Part shown: positions 9,139-17,516 of the stretch, one piece after another
Position numbering within the stretch: the stretch's first letter is position 1
Layout: each line of letters opens with the position of its first letter
From: Acidobacteriota bacterium
Lineage (GTDB): Bacteria; Acidobacteriota; Terriglobia; UBA7540
Direction: 5' to 3'
Length of the DNA: 64,000 bases
Assembly: GCA_902812465.1 (NCBI GenBank)
Contig: CADDZE010000005.1
Location: 19,099-83,098, forward strand
Translations under genes and position numbers: made by a program
The notes under the pieces: generated by a model
Told to the model about the DNA's origin: nothing
The model's input: only the letters and a program-made list of their open reading frames with translations
Databases searched by the model: none

Positions 9139-10367
9139 GCTTGCACCTCCTTCTGACTGAAAGCGACGCCCTTAGCCTCCGGGCCGGCGGCGATCACGGT
9201 GGCGCCAATCAAAAGCACACCGGCCGCCAGCACGCCCATGGACTGAGTGTAGCTGAGATGCTGGGCCAGCACCGCTTCCACGTAGGCGATCGAAGAAGCG
9301 ATGAGGACGCCTAATTGGTAGGCGAAACCGGGAAAGAAACCGCGCAGTTCGTTCGGGGAGAGCTCGTTGATATGCGCCGGGATGACTCCCCACGCACCCT
9401 GAACCATGAATTGCATCAGGAAGGCTCCGGCAGTGATAAGGAACGCCGAAGGGGCCAGGAGCCATAGCGGAACGAGCGCCGCAGCGAGCAGCACGGCAGT
9501 CACCATGGCTTTGCGGCGCCCCTGGCGGTCCGACCAGAGGCCGAATACCAAACCCCCGGCAATAGCGCCCACCATGGAGACCGCGGTGATGGCTGCTGTG
9601 GCATGGGTGCTGAATCCGCGCTGCCGTTCCAGAAAGGTGGGATAGAGGTCCTGGGTGCCGTGGGAGATGAAGTTCATCATGGCCATGAGCGCCACAAGAT
9701 AAGCAAACAGGCGCGCATGGCGGCGGATGCTGGCCGCGTATTCCTGCCAGGTCGTGCGCGACTGGCGCCAGACCTCGGTCTCCTTCACCCGCGCGCGAAT
9801 GAAGAGCGTCAGCAGGGCGGGCAGTCCGCCGACAAAGAACAGCGGCCGCCATCCCCATCGGGGAAAGATCGCGTAGTAGGCCAGCGCGGCGAGCAGGTTG
9901 CCCAGGGCATATCCTTCCTGCAGCAAGCCCGAGAGGACGCCGCGCCATCGTGCCGGGACGGACTCCATCACCAACGACGCCCCGACGCCCCATTCCCCTC
10001 CCATCCCGATACCGTAGAGCAGACGCAGCACGAAGAAGACGTGGTAGCTGCGGGCCAAGCCGGACAGGATCTCGATCCCGGAGTAGAACAGGACATCGAC
10101 CATCAGTGGCAGGCGGCGGCCGTAACGGTCCGCCAGGAGGCCGAACACCAGCGCACCCACCGGGCGCATCGCCAGGGTGGCCGTAAGGGTGAGGGCAATA
10201 TCCGGCAGGGAGCGGTGAAACTCGGCCGCGACCGGAGCCAGAACGAAGGTCAGGACAAAGAAGTCGAAAGCATCCAGCGTCCAGCCGAGGAACCCGACGA
10301 TGAGGGCATTGCGCTGATTGGCGCGTTCTTCCCGGGCCGCGGTGGGCAGTTCGCCGTGAAGGGTCAC
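9135..10367 (-). CDS. MFS permease, sialate/lactate:H+ symporter-like
   Basis: A 410-residue major facilitator with 12 predicted membrane segments. The opening ALIVGFLGWTLDAFDFFVL, the loop GLLADRYGRRLPLM and the second-half copy GLWSDRQGRRKAM are characteristic. The FDFFVL start and GIGMGGEWGVGASLVME segment resemble the SHS (sialate/lactate) and metabolite:H+ symporter groups, so an organic acid substrate is plausible but not proven. It starts with GTG just after AGGGAG. The DUF4440 gene follows with a 4-base overlap. Confidence 0.85.
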   Translation of the reverse strand: MTLHGELPTAAREERANQRNALIVGFLGWTLDAFDFFVLTFVLAPVAAEFHRSLPDIALTLTATLAMRPVGALVFGLLADRYGRRLPLMVDVLFYSGIEILSGLARSYHVFFVLRLLYGIGMGGEWGVGASLVMESVPARWRGVLSGLLQEGYALGNLLAALAYYAIFPRWGWRPLFFVGGLPALLTLFIRARVKETEVWRQSRTTWQEYAASIRRHARLFAYLVALMAMMNFISHGTQDLYPTFLERQRGFSTHATAAITAVSMVGAIAGGLVFGLWSDRQGRRKAMVTAVLLAAALVPLWLLAPSAFLITAGAFLMQFMVQGAWGVIPAHINELSPNELRGFFPGFAYQLGVLIASSIAYVEAVLAQHLSYTQSMGVLAAGVLLIGATVIAAGPEAKGVAFSQKEVQA

Positions 10368-10493
10368 GACTCCCTGCCGGGGGCCGGGCGTCGCACCCCA
10401 GAAGGATCAAGGGTTGAGGAGCCCGTTGGGCCAGGACTAGCTAGGATCATCTCGGTGTGGGCGGGCGCGGGCGAGGGCCCTTATCGCCGGCAT

Positions 10494-10952
10494 TTAGGAA
10501 GTGGCAGCCACGGATTCCGGCTGGGCGGCTGCCTCGCCGCAGAACCGTTCGAAGGCGTTGCGCAACTCTTCGGCGATGGCATAGGCGTCGCGGCTCTCGA
10601 TATCGCGGCGCTCCATCATAAACACCAGTTGACCATCCCGCAGCAGAGCAATCGAGGGCGATGAAGGGCCGTAGCCGGTGAAGTAACTGCGCGCGCGAGC
10701 GGTCGCCTCCGCGTCCTGTCCGGCAAAAACCGTGGCCAGCACTTCCGGGCGAACCCGGCCTGCCAGCGCCATCGCTACCGCCGGCCGGGCCTTGCCGGCC
10801 GCACAGCCACAGATCGAGTTGACCACCACTAACGTGGTGCCCTTGGCGCGCCCGAGCACCCGGTCCACTTCCTCCGGCGTCCTCAGATCGAGAAAGCCCA
10901 GGCGCGTCAGCTCTTCGCGCATGGGTGTCACCATTTCTTCGGGATACATCAT
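10494..10952 (-). CDS. brxB: Bacilliredoxin of the BrxA/BrxB (YphP/YqiW) family
   Basis: A 152-residue thioredoxin-fold protein. The conserved CGC motif appears in VVNSICGCAAGKARPA, and the N-terminus MYPEEMVTPMREELTRLGF is the family hallmark. In Bacillus these proteins remove bacillithiol from oxidised protein thiols; in other phyla the thiol partner may differ. Two ATG codons stand in tandem (10952 and 10949), and the second fits homologues and the AAGGA site better. It is divergent from ftsY with 96 bases between start codons. Confidence 0.9.
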   Translation of the reverse strand: MMYPEEMVTPMREELTRLGFLDLRTPEEVDRVLGRAKGTTLVVVNSICGCAAGKARPAVAMALAGRVRPEVLATVFAGQDAEATARARSYFTGYGPSSPSIALLRDGQLVFMMERRDIESRDAYAIAEELRNAFERFCGEAAAQPESVAATS

Positions 10953-11048
10953 TCCTTGCCTCCGCCCATTCTCAGAATCCAGTGGCAGTATAACACGGGC
11001 CGTTTTGGGCGTGCGGGATGCAGCCGGTTCACGATAGAATCGAAGCGC

Positions 11049-12020
11049 ATGCCAATGACCTTATTGGGCGCGTCCGAGAAGGGCGAGAAAAAGGCAGGTC
11101 TGTTTGACCGGCTCAGGCAGGCGGTGGCGTCCACCAAGGCGCAGTTGGTGGAGCGCATCGAGCAGATCGTCGAAGGCCGCGAGGCCATCGACCGCCAGGT
11201 GCTGGATGACTTGGAAGCCGTGCTGATCGGGGCCGACCTGGGGGTGAAGACGACCACGGAGATCCTCGACCACCTCCGGAATCAGGTTGACCGCCGCCAG
11301 ATTCGCGACCCCCAGCAACTCCGCAGCGCCCTCGAGCGGGAGATCCTGGCTATTCTGGAAAAGCCCGCCGCCTCTGCGGCTGCCCGCCAGCAGCCGCCAG
11401 CGGGACAGCCGGAGGTGATTTTTGCCGTGGGCGTCAACGGTGTCGGCAAGACCACCAGCATCGCCAAGCTGGCCAACTTCTACCTGCAGCAGGGCCGGCG
11501 TCCGCTGCTGTGCGCGGCAGATACCTTTCGCGCTGCTGCCATCGAGCAGCTAGAAGTCTGGGCGCGCCGCCTGGGCGTAGAGATCGTGAAGCAGAAGGCG
11601 GGAGCCGATCCCTCCGCCGTTCTCTTTGACGGGCTGGCGGCCGCCCGACGCCATCACGCTGATCCGGTGATTGTCGATACGGCGGGCCGGCTGCACACGA
11701 AATATAACTTGATGGCGGAGCTTGAGAAGATGTGCCGCATCGCCGGGCGCGAGGTCGCTGGCGCTCCCCATCAGGTCTTCTTGGTCATCGACGCCACCAC
11801 CGGCCAGAATGGGTTGCAGCAGGCGCGCCAGTTCCTGGAGCACGCCGGCGCCACCGGGATCATCCTGGCTAAACTCGACGGTACCGCCAAGGGTGGCGTG
11901 GTCGTTGCCATCGCCCGCGAGCTCGGCCTGCCGATCCAGTTTGTGGGTGTGGGCGAAAAGCTCGACGATCTCCTGCCTTTCAATCCCCGCGAGTTTGTCG
12001 CTTCGCTGTTTGAGGCGTGA
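11049..12020 (+). CDS. ftsY: Signal recognition particle receptor FtsY
   Basis: SRP receptor GTPase that docks ribosome-nascent chain complexes at the inner membrane. A short N-terminal region is followed by the NG domain. G1 is [15 protein letters not shown] (residues 128-142), then [12 protein letters not shown]3 DTAGR, and [10 protein letters not shown] with the closing loop [12 protein letters not shown]. It lacks the long acidic A domain of the E. coli protein; the amphipathic helix near [10 protein letters not shown] is the likely membrane-targeting element. The ATG at 11049 fits this N-terminus. An in-frame ATG at 10956 would add an unlikely 31-residue leader overlapping the brxB promoter region. 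Confidence 0.95.
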   Translation: MPMTLLGASEKGEKKAGLFDRLRQAVASTKAQLVERIEQIVEGREAIDRQVLDDLEAVLIGADLGVKTTTEILDHLRNQVDRRQIRDPQQLRSALEREILAILEKPAASAAARQQPPAGQPEVIFAVGVNGVGKTTSIAKLANFYLQQGRRPLLCAADTFRAAAIEQLEVWARRLGVEIVKQKAGADPSAVLFDGLAAARRHHADPVIVDTAGRLHTKYNLMAELEKMCRIAGREVAGAPHQVFLVIDATTGQNGLQQARQFLEHAGATGIILAKLDGTAKGGVVVAIARELGLPIQFVGVGEKLDDLLPFNPREFVASLFEA

Positions 12021-12147
12021 TGAAAGAGTGGGCCATTCCGCTCTGCCTGCCCGGCCCTTCGGCCGGACCCGCGTCCAAAGCCGGGGAACGAGAAAGGTGT
12101 GGCTCAACTCCAGAAAGGGGGCGAAGCGAGGCGCTGAGCCGCCCCGG

Positions 12148-13185
12148 TCATTCGGGAAAGGTGAACGTCAGCTCGCGCCCGATGCGGAAGGCCGGTTTTT
12201 TGCGCTGGCGGAGCAGCTGGACGTCCTCGGAGAGTGCGGTCACCAGGAGGGGCATGGCGATGGTAGAGTCGCAGTAGACATCGATCATCGCCGCGTCGTG
12301 GGCGATCTTGCCCCAGCTTTGGGACTCGGAAAACGTGCAGCCGGAGAGGCCGCCCCAGTGCGGCGGATCGGTACACACCTGGATGGCGTACTTGTGGCCC
12401 CGGTGGTCGTCGCGCGTGAACCGGGCCGTCACTTCTGTCTGGTTTACGAAGTTCTTGGGCGTTCCCCCGCCGAAGTAGATGACACCCGTGGCCGGCGACT
12501 CGGCGGCCAGCCTGGCTGTCTCCAGCACATCGCCAATCACGTCGAACATGAACCGGTTCTTGCCCACGAAACGGTTCTCGGCGATCCCAATGCCAATCGA
12601 AGAATCGCCGATGGCCGGACAATAGAGCGGGACGTGGGCTTTGGCGGCCGCCGTGACGATGCCGTCTTCCTTGGCGCGGGGGATGAGGTGCTGGCCCAAC
12701 AGGTAGAGGAATTCCCGCGTGGTATAGGGGCGGGACTGGTCCAGCGAGGCGGCAAAGGCGCCGATCATCTCGTCGGCCTCGCGGAACTCCTCCTCGTCGG
12801 CCAGCACGTCATACATGCGGTCGATGAGGTTTTTCTGCAGGGCGACGTCGTCGACCTGGGGCGAGCACTGGAAGTGATAGCGGCCGAGGGTCTCGTGGAT
12901 GTCGTGGAAGAAATTGGCGCCCGTCGAGACCAGGCAGTCAATAAGCCGGTTTTTAATCATGTAGACAACGAGACGCCGCATCCCGGCCGGCACCATGGCG
13001 CCGGCCATGCCCATCATGATCGTCACCCGATCCCCCAGCATGCGTCGCCAGATGTGATAGGCCGTGGCCAGACTGCGCCCCTGGAAGGAGATACCCTGCA
13101 TCTTCTCCAGCAGAGCCGCGGCGTTCTTTCGGCGGTCAATCTGAAATGGGCGAGTAGGAGTGGAAAGGAGCTCTTTCTTCTTCAT
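12148..13185 (-). CDS. Deoxyhypusine synthase-like protein, probable homospermidine synthase type
   Basis: A 345-residue member of the deoxyhypusine synthase fold. The active-site lysine segment is conserved as SWGKIAHDAA (Lys293), as are STGANFFHDIHETLG and YFGGGTPKNFVNQ. In eukaryotes and archaea this enzyme modifies eIF5A using spermidine. Bacteria have no eIF5A, and characterised bacterial relatives (SpeY type) make polyamines such as homospermidine. The upstream gene on the same strand, 72 bases away, is a pyruvoyl arginine decarboxylase, which supports a polyamine role. The start (13185) gives MKKKELLSTPTRPF; an upstream ATG at 13254 adds 23 low-complexity residues. The substrate is inferred. 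Confidence 0.82.
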   Translation of the reverse strand: MKKKELLSTPTRPFQIDRRKNAAALLEKMQGISFQGRSLATAYHIWRRMLGDRVTIMMGMAGAMVPAGMRRLVVYMIKNRLIDCLVSTGANFFHDIHETLGRYHFQCSPQVDDVALQKNLIDRMYDVLADEEEFREADEMIGAFAASLDQSRPYTTREFLYLLGQHLIPRAKEDGIVTAAAKAHVPLYCPAIGDSSIGIGIAENRFVGKNRFMFDVIGDVLETARLAAESPATGVIYFGGGTPKNFVNQTEVTARFTRDDHRGHKYAIQVCTDPPHWGGLSGCTFSESQSWGKIAHDAAMIDVYCDSTIAMPLLVTALSEDVQLLRQRKKPAFRIGRELTFTFPE

Positions 13186-13257
13186 CTCTCGAAGCCTTCC
13201 GCCGTCGACGTCTGGGCGGCTGTCGTCAAACGCACCGGCCGCCAGCCCCGGCACGCT

Positions 13258-13812
13258 TTACTCATCGACTCCCAGCAGGATGGAAGCGGCCAGCACCGTG
13301 GTCCACAGGCCGCGTTTATCGCCGACCGCCGACTGGGTTATGTTGAGCGTGCGCACAATCTTGTTCGAAATCCGGTAGATTTCCTTCTTTTCGTCCCAAC
13401 TCTGATCGGGGTCGAACTCGACTCCTAAAGTGGTGGCCAGCATCTCCGCCGCCAGCTCTTCGGCGTATTCACCCGCCACTTCTTCGGTTTGCCCGAAGGA
13501 GTGGTGCTCGGAGAGGTAGCCAAAGGTGTTGCGGTCGGCCGGCATCGCCACACCCACGGAGGCCGCAATGAGGCGGTGCGGCTCGCGCGTGGAATTTTCG
13601 CTCAGCACCACGAACGTCACCTGGCCGGGTTTCAATTCCTTGATGCCTGCCGCCCGGGAGATCATTTTACAGCGAGGCGGGAAGATGCTCGACACACGCA
13701 CCAGGTTGCAGGCCGCAATGCCGGCGGAGCGCAGCGCCAGCTCAAAACTGGTCAGCTTCTCACGGTGCTTGCCCACTCCCTTGGTCAGGAACATCCGTTT
13801 AGGTACGAACAT
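13258..13812 (-). CDS. Pyruvoyl-dependent arginine decarboxylase
   Basis: A 184-residue PvlArgDC. It self-cleaves at a Ser-Ser bond to form the pyruvoyl cofactor and converts arginine to agmatine. The cleavage site is visible in [11 protein letters not shown] (Ser41-Ser42). The rest, including [20 protein letters not shown] and [16 protein letters not shown], fits the family. AGGTGA lies 9 bases before the ATG. It heads a two-gene minus-strand operon with the deoxyhypusine synthase-like gene. No agmatinase, agmatine deiminase or S-adenosylmethionine decarboxylase is present nearby. Confidence 0.88.
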   Translation of the reverse strand: MFVPKRMFLTKGVGKHREKLTSFELALRSAGIAACNLVRVSSIFPPRCKMISRAAGIKELKPGQVTFVVLSENSTREPHRLIAASVGVAMPADRNTFGYLSEHHSFGQTEEVAGEYAEELAAEMLATTLGVEFDPDQSWDEKKEIYRISNKIVRTLNITQSAVGDKRGLWTTVLAASILLGVDE

Positions 13813-14457
13813 TTTGCCGTATCACCTGCAGTGGCTCGGGTGCGACCTGGTTCGGGGCTGGCTGGGACGCACGCACTGGGGCAGAGTCAGGCCCCCCTCC
13901 GCCGCGATGCGGCGAACCAAGAATCGCGACGTAACGTAGCAAAAACGCCGGAAGAGTGTCAACGAATTTCTGCCCGGCCCCGGGCTCGCCCCTTTCTTTA
14001 CCTCCCGGGCTGGGCAGGAGGAGCAACCGGCGGTGGCGGATAGTCCCGAGCTGCGTCCTGAGGGCGGGGTGTCAGCGCAGGATCGGCAATCTTTGTCCGT
14101 GCGCTACGCGGCGCTCAAACGTCAAAATAGCGGCGGAGGTCCAGAAATCGGTGGCGAGGCGAGCAGCGCGGGGTCCGGCTTCGATTTTTCAACAACCTAT
14201 CCGGTTCGTTTCGTCAAAAATATCGCTGCACGCGCCCAGGCGCGGGTGGACGACAGGCGTCGCTACGTTCCTTTCAACGTTTACGACGCTTACCGCGTGC
14301 ACAACGCTTACCTGCGGGTGGTTTGTCTTAACCACTCCCGCGGTGCGATAGGCACGCTGGAGGGTTTCGGCAGAATGGCGGACACCCCGGTCTGCCGCGG
14401 GTGGGCCATCGGACGGGCCCAGCCCCGCTTCGGCAGACCGGGAGGCTGGAGGGACCT
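13813..14457. other. 645-base intergenic region
   Basis: Open frames here on both strands are low in family resemblance and look like chance high-GC frames. The part next to 13812 must contain the leader and promoter of the arginine decarboxylase operon. No tRNA, riboswitch or mobile element was recognised. The segment around 14240-14320 has repeated AACG(T/C)TTAC words but no regular array. Confidence 0.4.
13933..13962 (-). promoter_or_regulatory. Candidate sigma-70 promoter of the arginine decarboxylase operon
   Basis: On the minus strand a perfect TTGACA (13962-13957) is followed after 18 bases by TACGTT (13938-13933). The ATG is about 120 bases further on, leaving a fairly long leader. 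The -10 match is weak, so the site is tentative. Confidence 0.4.
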
Positions 14458-15474
14458 TCACAGCGTGGCGGTCGCCACGGCGGCTTCCCGCAGGAAGCGG
14501 GCTGACTCTTCCGGCGGAGTGGGATTGATGTAAAAGCCGGTGCCCCATTCGAAGCCGGCCACCTTGGTCAGCTTAGGCATGATCTCCAGGTGCCAATGGT
14601 AGTAATCATTGGAGACGTCGGGGAAGGGTGAGGTGTGAATGATGAAGTTATAGGCGGGATACTCCAGCACCTTATCCAGCCGCATCAGCATGTCCTTGAG
14701 GATGGGAGCCAGGTTGGCAAACTCGTGCCTTTGCGATTCCTCGAAGGCGGAGCGGTGAGCCTGGGGGAAGATTGCCATCTCGAAGGGAAAACGCGGCGCA
14801 AACGGCGAAAGCACGATGAAGTCAGGGTTTTCGGCGATCACGCGGATGCCGGTTTCCTTTTCCTGCGCAATCATGTCGCAGAAAAGGCAGCGTTCCTTGT
14901 AGTGGTAGTAGTCCTGCGAGCCGGTGACTTCCTCGAGGACGCGCTTGGGAACGACGGGGAGGGCGATGAGCTGCGAGTGGGTGTGTTCGAGCGAGGCGCC
15001 CGCGGCCTCGCCATGGTTCTTGAAGATGAGGATGTACTTAAAGCGCCGGTCCTTTTTCAGGTCGAGAATGCGATCGCGATAGGCCCAGAGCACCGCTTCA
15101 ACCTTGTCGACGGGCATGGTGGCCAGAGTCAGGTTATGATCGGGCGTTTCGATGATGACCTCGTGGGCGCCGATGCCATTCATCTTGTCATACAGGCCCT
15201 CGCCTTGCCGATTGAGCGATCCCTCAATGCCCAGGGCGGGGAACTTGTTGGGAACCACGCGCAAGCTCCAGCCGGGCGTGTCGCGCGCTGAGCCGTCGCT
15301 CCGATAAGCCAGGATCTCCGGCGGCGTCTTGGACTCATTGCCATAGCAGAAGGGACAGAAACCCGATCCGCGGATTTGCACGTGCTCGCGGACAAAATCC
15401 GTAGGCCGCTTCGCGCGGTCGGTGGCGATGATCACCCAGCGGCCGGTGACGGGGTCTTTCCGCAGTTCAGGCAA
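14458..15474 (-). CDS. galT: Galactose-1-phosphate uridylyltransferase
   Basis: Exchanges UDP-glucose and galactose-1-phosphate in the Leloir pathway. About 338 residues of the HIT superfamily. The catalytic histidine motif appears in SLEHTHSQLIALP, and zinc-binding cysteines are in SGFCPFCYGNE and ERCLFCDM. Other family motifs are MPELRKDPVTGRWVIIATDR and SNDYYHWHLEIMP. The start chosen is TTG at 15474, seven bases after a clear AAGGAGG; a TTG two codons upstream is too close to that site. It follows yraN on the same strand. No galK or galE adjoins. Confidence 0.93.
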   Translation of the reverse strand: MPELRKDPVTGRWVIIATDRAKRPTDFVREHVQIRGSGFCPFCYGNESKTPPEILAYRSDGSARDTPGWSLRVVPNKFPALGIEGSLNRQGEGLYDKMNGIGAHEVIIETPDHNLTLATMPVDKVEAVLWAYRDRILDLKKDRRFKYILIFKNHGEAAGASLEHTHSQLIALPVVPKRVLEEVTGSQDYYHYKERCLFCDMIAQEKETGIRVIAENPDFIVLSPFAPRFPFEMAIFPQAHRSAFEESQRHEFANLAPILKDMLMRLDKVLEYPAYNFIIHTSPFPDVSNDYYHWHLEIMPKLTKVAGFEWGTGFYINPTPPEESARFLREAAVATATL

Positions 15475-15496
15475 GGCCAAACCTCCTTAGTGGAAT

Positions 15497-15970
15497 TCAT
15501 CCCTTGAACGCATCCTTGATCAGCCGCACCTGATAGCCGGCCTCCTCGTCCCAGGAGACACTAGCGATGTCGAAGCGATAGGGCACCGCCTTTCTTCCCA
15601 GTTGCTGAAGGTATCGCTTCGCCGCCCGGGCGATGCGCTGGCGCTGCTGGCGGCTGACCGCTGCCTCCGGCGGGCCCGCCTGATCGGAGGCGCGCGTCTT
15701 CACCTCGATGAAGGCCAGCACTGGGCCGTCCCAGCCCACCAGGTCTACCTCTCCCGCGCCGGCTCGGCCGGGCCGGTTACGTGCCACAATGGTATATCCC
15801 GCCTGCCGCAGGTACCAGTAGGCCAGCGTCTCGCCGCGCCGTCCCGTGTCCAGATGCGCCGCGGTGCTCCCTCTTGGATCCGAGGGCCCGGCGAGGCGGG
15901 AGGCTGCCCGGGCCCGCTGGCGTTCCTTCCACACCAGCGATCGGTACATCAGCCGCGCCAGGAGAGACAT
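15497..15970 (-). CDS. yraN: YraN family (UPF0102) predicted endonuclease
   Basis: A 157-residue protein with a restriction-endonuclease-like fold. The nuclease core is GRRGETLAYWYLRQAGYTIV, then GEVDLVGWDGPVLAFIEVKTR, giving the E-x(n)-D-x(n)-E-x-K pattern. The function of YraN is not settled; a role in DNA repair or recombination is presumed from the fold. It carries an N-terminal extension of about 40 basic residues before the usual start. It lies between the aminotransferase (54 bases upstream) and galT on the same strand. Confidence 0.88.
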   Translation of the reverse strand: MSLLARLMYRSLVWKERQRARAASRLAGPSDPRGSTAAHLDTGRRGETLAYWYLRQAGYTIVARNRPGRAGAGEVDLVGWDGPVLAFIEVKTRASDQAGPPEAAVSRQQRQRIARAAKRYLQQLGRKAVPYRFDIASVSWDEEAGYQVRLIKDAFKG

Positions 15971-16024
15971 CTTTACACGACGGGGATTCGCCCCTCGTAT
16001 CGGCCAAGAGCCGAACCCCAGCGC

Positions 16025-17359
16025 TCAGTTCTCGGCTTCGGCAATGCAGGCCTCGAGCACGTCGAGGGCAAAGTCGGCCTGTTCTGGCTCGACAATGAGG
16101 GGCGGCATCAAGCGGATGGTGCTCTCGCCGCAGCCCAGTATCAGCAAGCCGCGCTCGAAAGCGCTGCGGATCACCTGTTGCCGCGCTGCCTCATGCGGCT
16201 CCTTCGTCTGCTGATTCTGCACCAGCTCGATCCCGATCATCAGCCCCTTGCCGCGCACGTTGCCCACGATGCGATGTTTTTGGGGCCAGTCCTGCAGGCG
16301 GCTCAGCAGGTACTCGCCCATACGGGCGGCGTTCGCGATGTACTTCTCCTCCAGCAGGCGGATGGTGGTCAGCGCCGCGGCACAGCACAAGGGATTGCCC
16401 CCGAAAGTCGAAGCGTGGGCGCCGGGCTCCCATTTCATGATATCGGCGCGCGCGATGGTAACTCCCAGCGGCATGCCGGAAGCGATGCCCTTGGCGGTAA
16501 TCAGAATGTCCGGGACAGCGTCGAAGTGTTCGCAGGCCCACATCCTGCCCGTCCGGCCCATGCCGCACTGAACTTCGTCGAAAATCAGCAGGATGCCGTA
16601 ACGATCGGCCAGCTCCCGCAGCCGCTTGAGGAAGGGAGCCGGGGGCACCACATAGCCGCCCTCACCCTGAATGGGCTCAATCACAATCGCCGCCACCTCT
16701 TCGGCCGGGGCCACGGTCTTGAACTGGCGCTCGAGATAGTCCAAGCAGGCACACGCGCAGTCGCAGGCTTCGGCGGGATAGCCAAGCGGGCAGCGGTACG
16801 GATTGGGATAAGGGACGTGCGTGACGCCCGGCAGCAGCGGTCCAAATCCCCGGCGCTGCGCCGCCTTGCTGGCGGTGAGCGAGAGGGCGCCCAACGTGCG
16901 GCCGTGGAATCCGTTCTGAAAGGCAATGAACCGGTGGCGCCGGGTGTGATAGCGAGCTAGCTTGAGCGCCGCCTCCATGGCCTCGGCGCCCGAGTTGCCG
17001 AACGCCACGCGCTTGGGCGAGTCGCCGGGAGCAAGGGCCGCCAGCTTTTCCGCCAGCTCGGCCAGCAGGGGATAGTAAAAGTCCGTGCCCGACATGTGGA
17101 TGAGCTGGGCCGCCTGTTCCTGGATGGCGCGGACTACCTCCGGATGGCAGTGGCCGGTGGAGACGACGGCGATGCCAGCGCTGAAATCCAAGAAGCGGTT
17201 CCCATCCACGTCCTCCACAATCATCCCTTCACCGCGCCGCGCCACCAGCGGATAGTCGCGCGTGTAGGAAGGCGAAACGAACTGGTGATCCAGCGCCAGG
17301 ACCTTCTGCGCCTCCGGGCCGGGCAGCCGTGTTTGAATGTGCGGGAGCTTCTTCTCCAT
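16025..17359 (-). CDS. Class III PLP aminotransferase (acetylornithine/GABA aminotransferase family)
   Basis: About 444 residues. The PLP lysine is in ILITAKGIASGMPLG, the cofactor-binding acidic motif in LLIFDEVQCGMGRTG, and the phosphate-binding segment in AFGNSGAEAMEAALKLAR. The N-terminus (PSYTRDYPLVARRGEG, then GHCHPEVVRAIQEQA) and the Cys-rich insert CPLGYPAEACDCACACLDY resemble archaeal-type broad-specificity members of the family. Substrate could be acetylornithine, 4-aminobutyrate or another omega-amino acid. AAGGAG lies six bases before the ATG at 17359. No arg cluster is adjacent. Confidence 0.85.
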   Translation of the reverse strand: MEKKLPHIQTRLPGPEAQKVLALDHQFVSPSYTRDYPLVARRGEGMIVEDVDGNRFLDFSAGIAVVSTGHCHPEVVRAIQEQAAQLIHMSGTDFYYPLLAELAEKLAALAPGDSPKRVAFGNSGAEAMEAALKLARYHTRRHRFIAFQNGFHGRTLGALSLTASKAAQRRGFGPLLPGVTHVPYPNPYRCPLGYPAEACDCACACLDYLERQFKTVAPAEEVAAIVIEPIQGEGGYVVPPAPFLKRLRELADRYGILLIFDEVQCGMGRTGRMWACEHFDAVPDILITAKGIASGMPLGVTIARADIMKWEPGAHASTFGGNPLCCAAALTTIRLLEEKYIANAARMGEYLLSRLQDWPQKHRIVGNVRGKGLMIGIELVQNQQTKEPHEAARQQVIRSAFERGLLILGCGESTIRLMPPLIVEPEQADFALDVLEACIAEAEN

Positions 17360-17516
17360 GATGATTCTCCTTGGGCCTGGGTCGCAGGCAACTTGCGATG
17401 AGGATACCGGGGAAGGAGAATCTAGTCGCCACCAAACAGGCTGGGGCGGGCCACGCAAGGCAGTCGGAGACTTGGGGGGTCCGGGGTCCGGCGTCCGAAG
17501 TCAAAAGCTTGACAGC

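Noticed and set aside
9172..10410. 412-codon minus-strand frame overlapping the MFS gene
   Set aside because: Same strand, wrong frame: Pro/Arg-rich, with no membrane segments, while the chosen frame gives 12.
11722..13428. 568-codon plus-strand open frame across ftsY and the polyamine genes
   Set aside because: It crosses three real genes in the wrong frame or strand and shows no domain.
14033..14533. 166-codon plus-strand frame before galT
   Set aside because: Composition is random-looking, it overlaps the end of galT, and no motif or ribosome-binding site is present.
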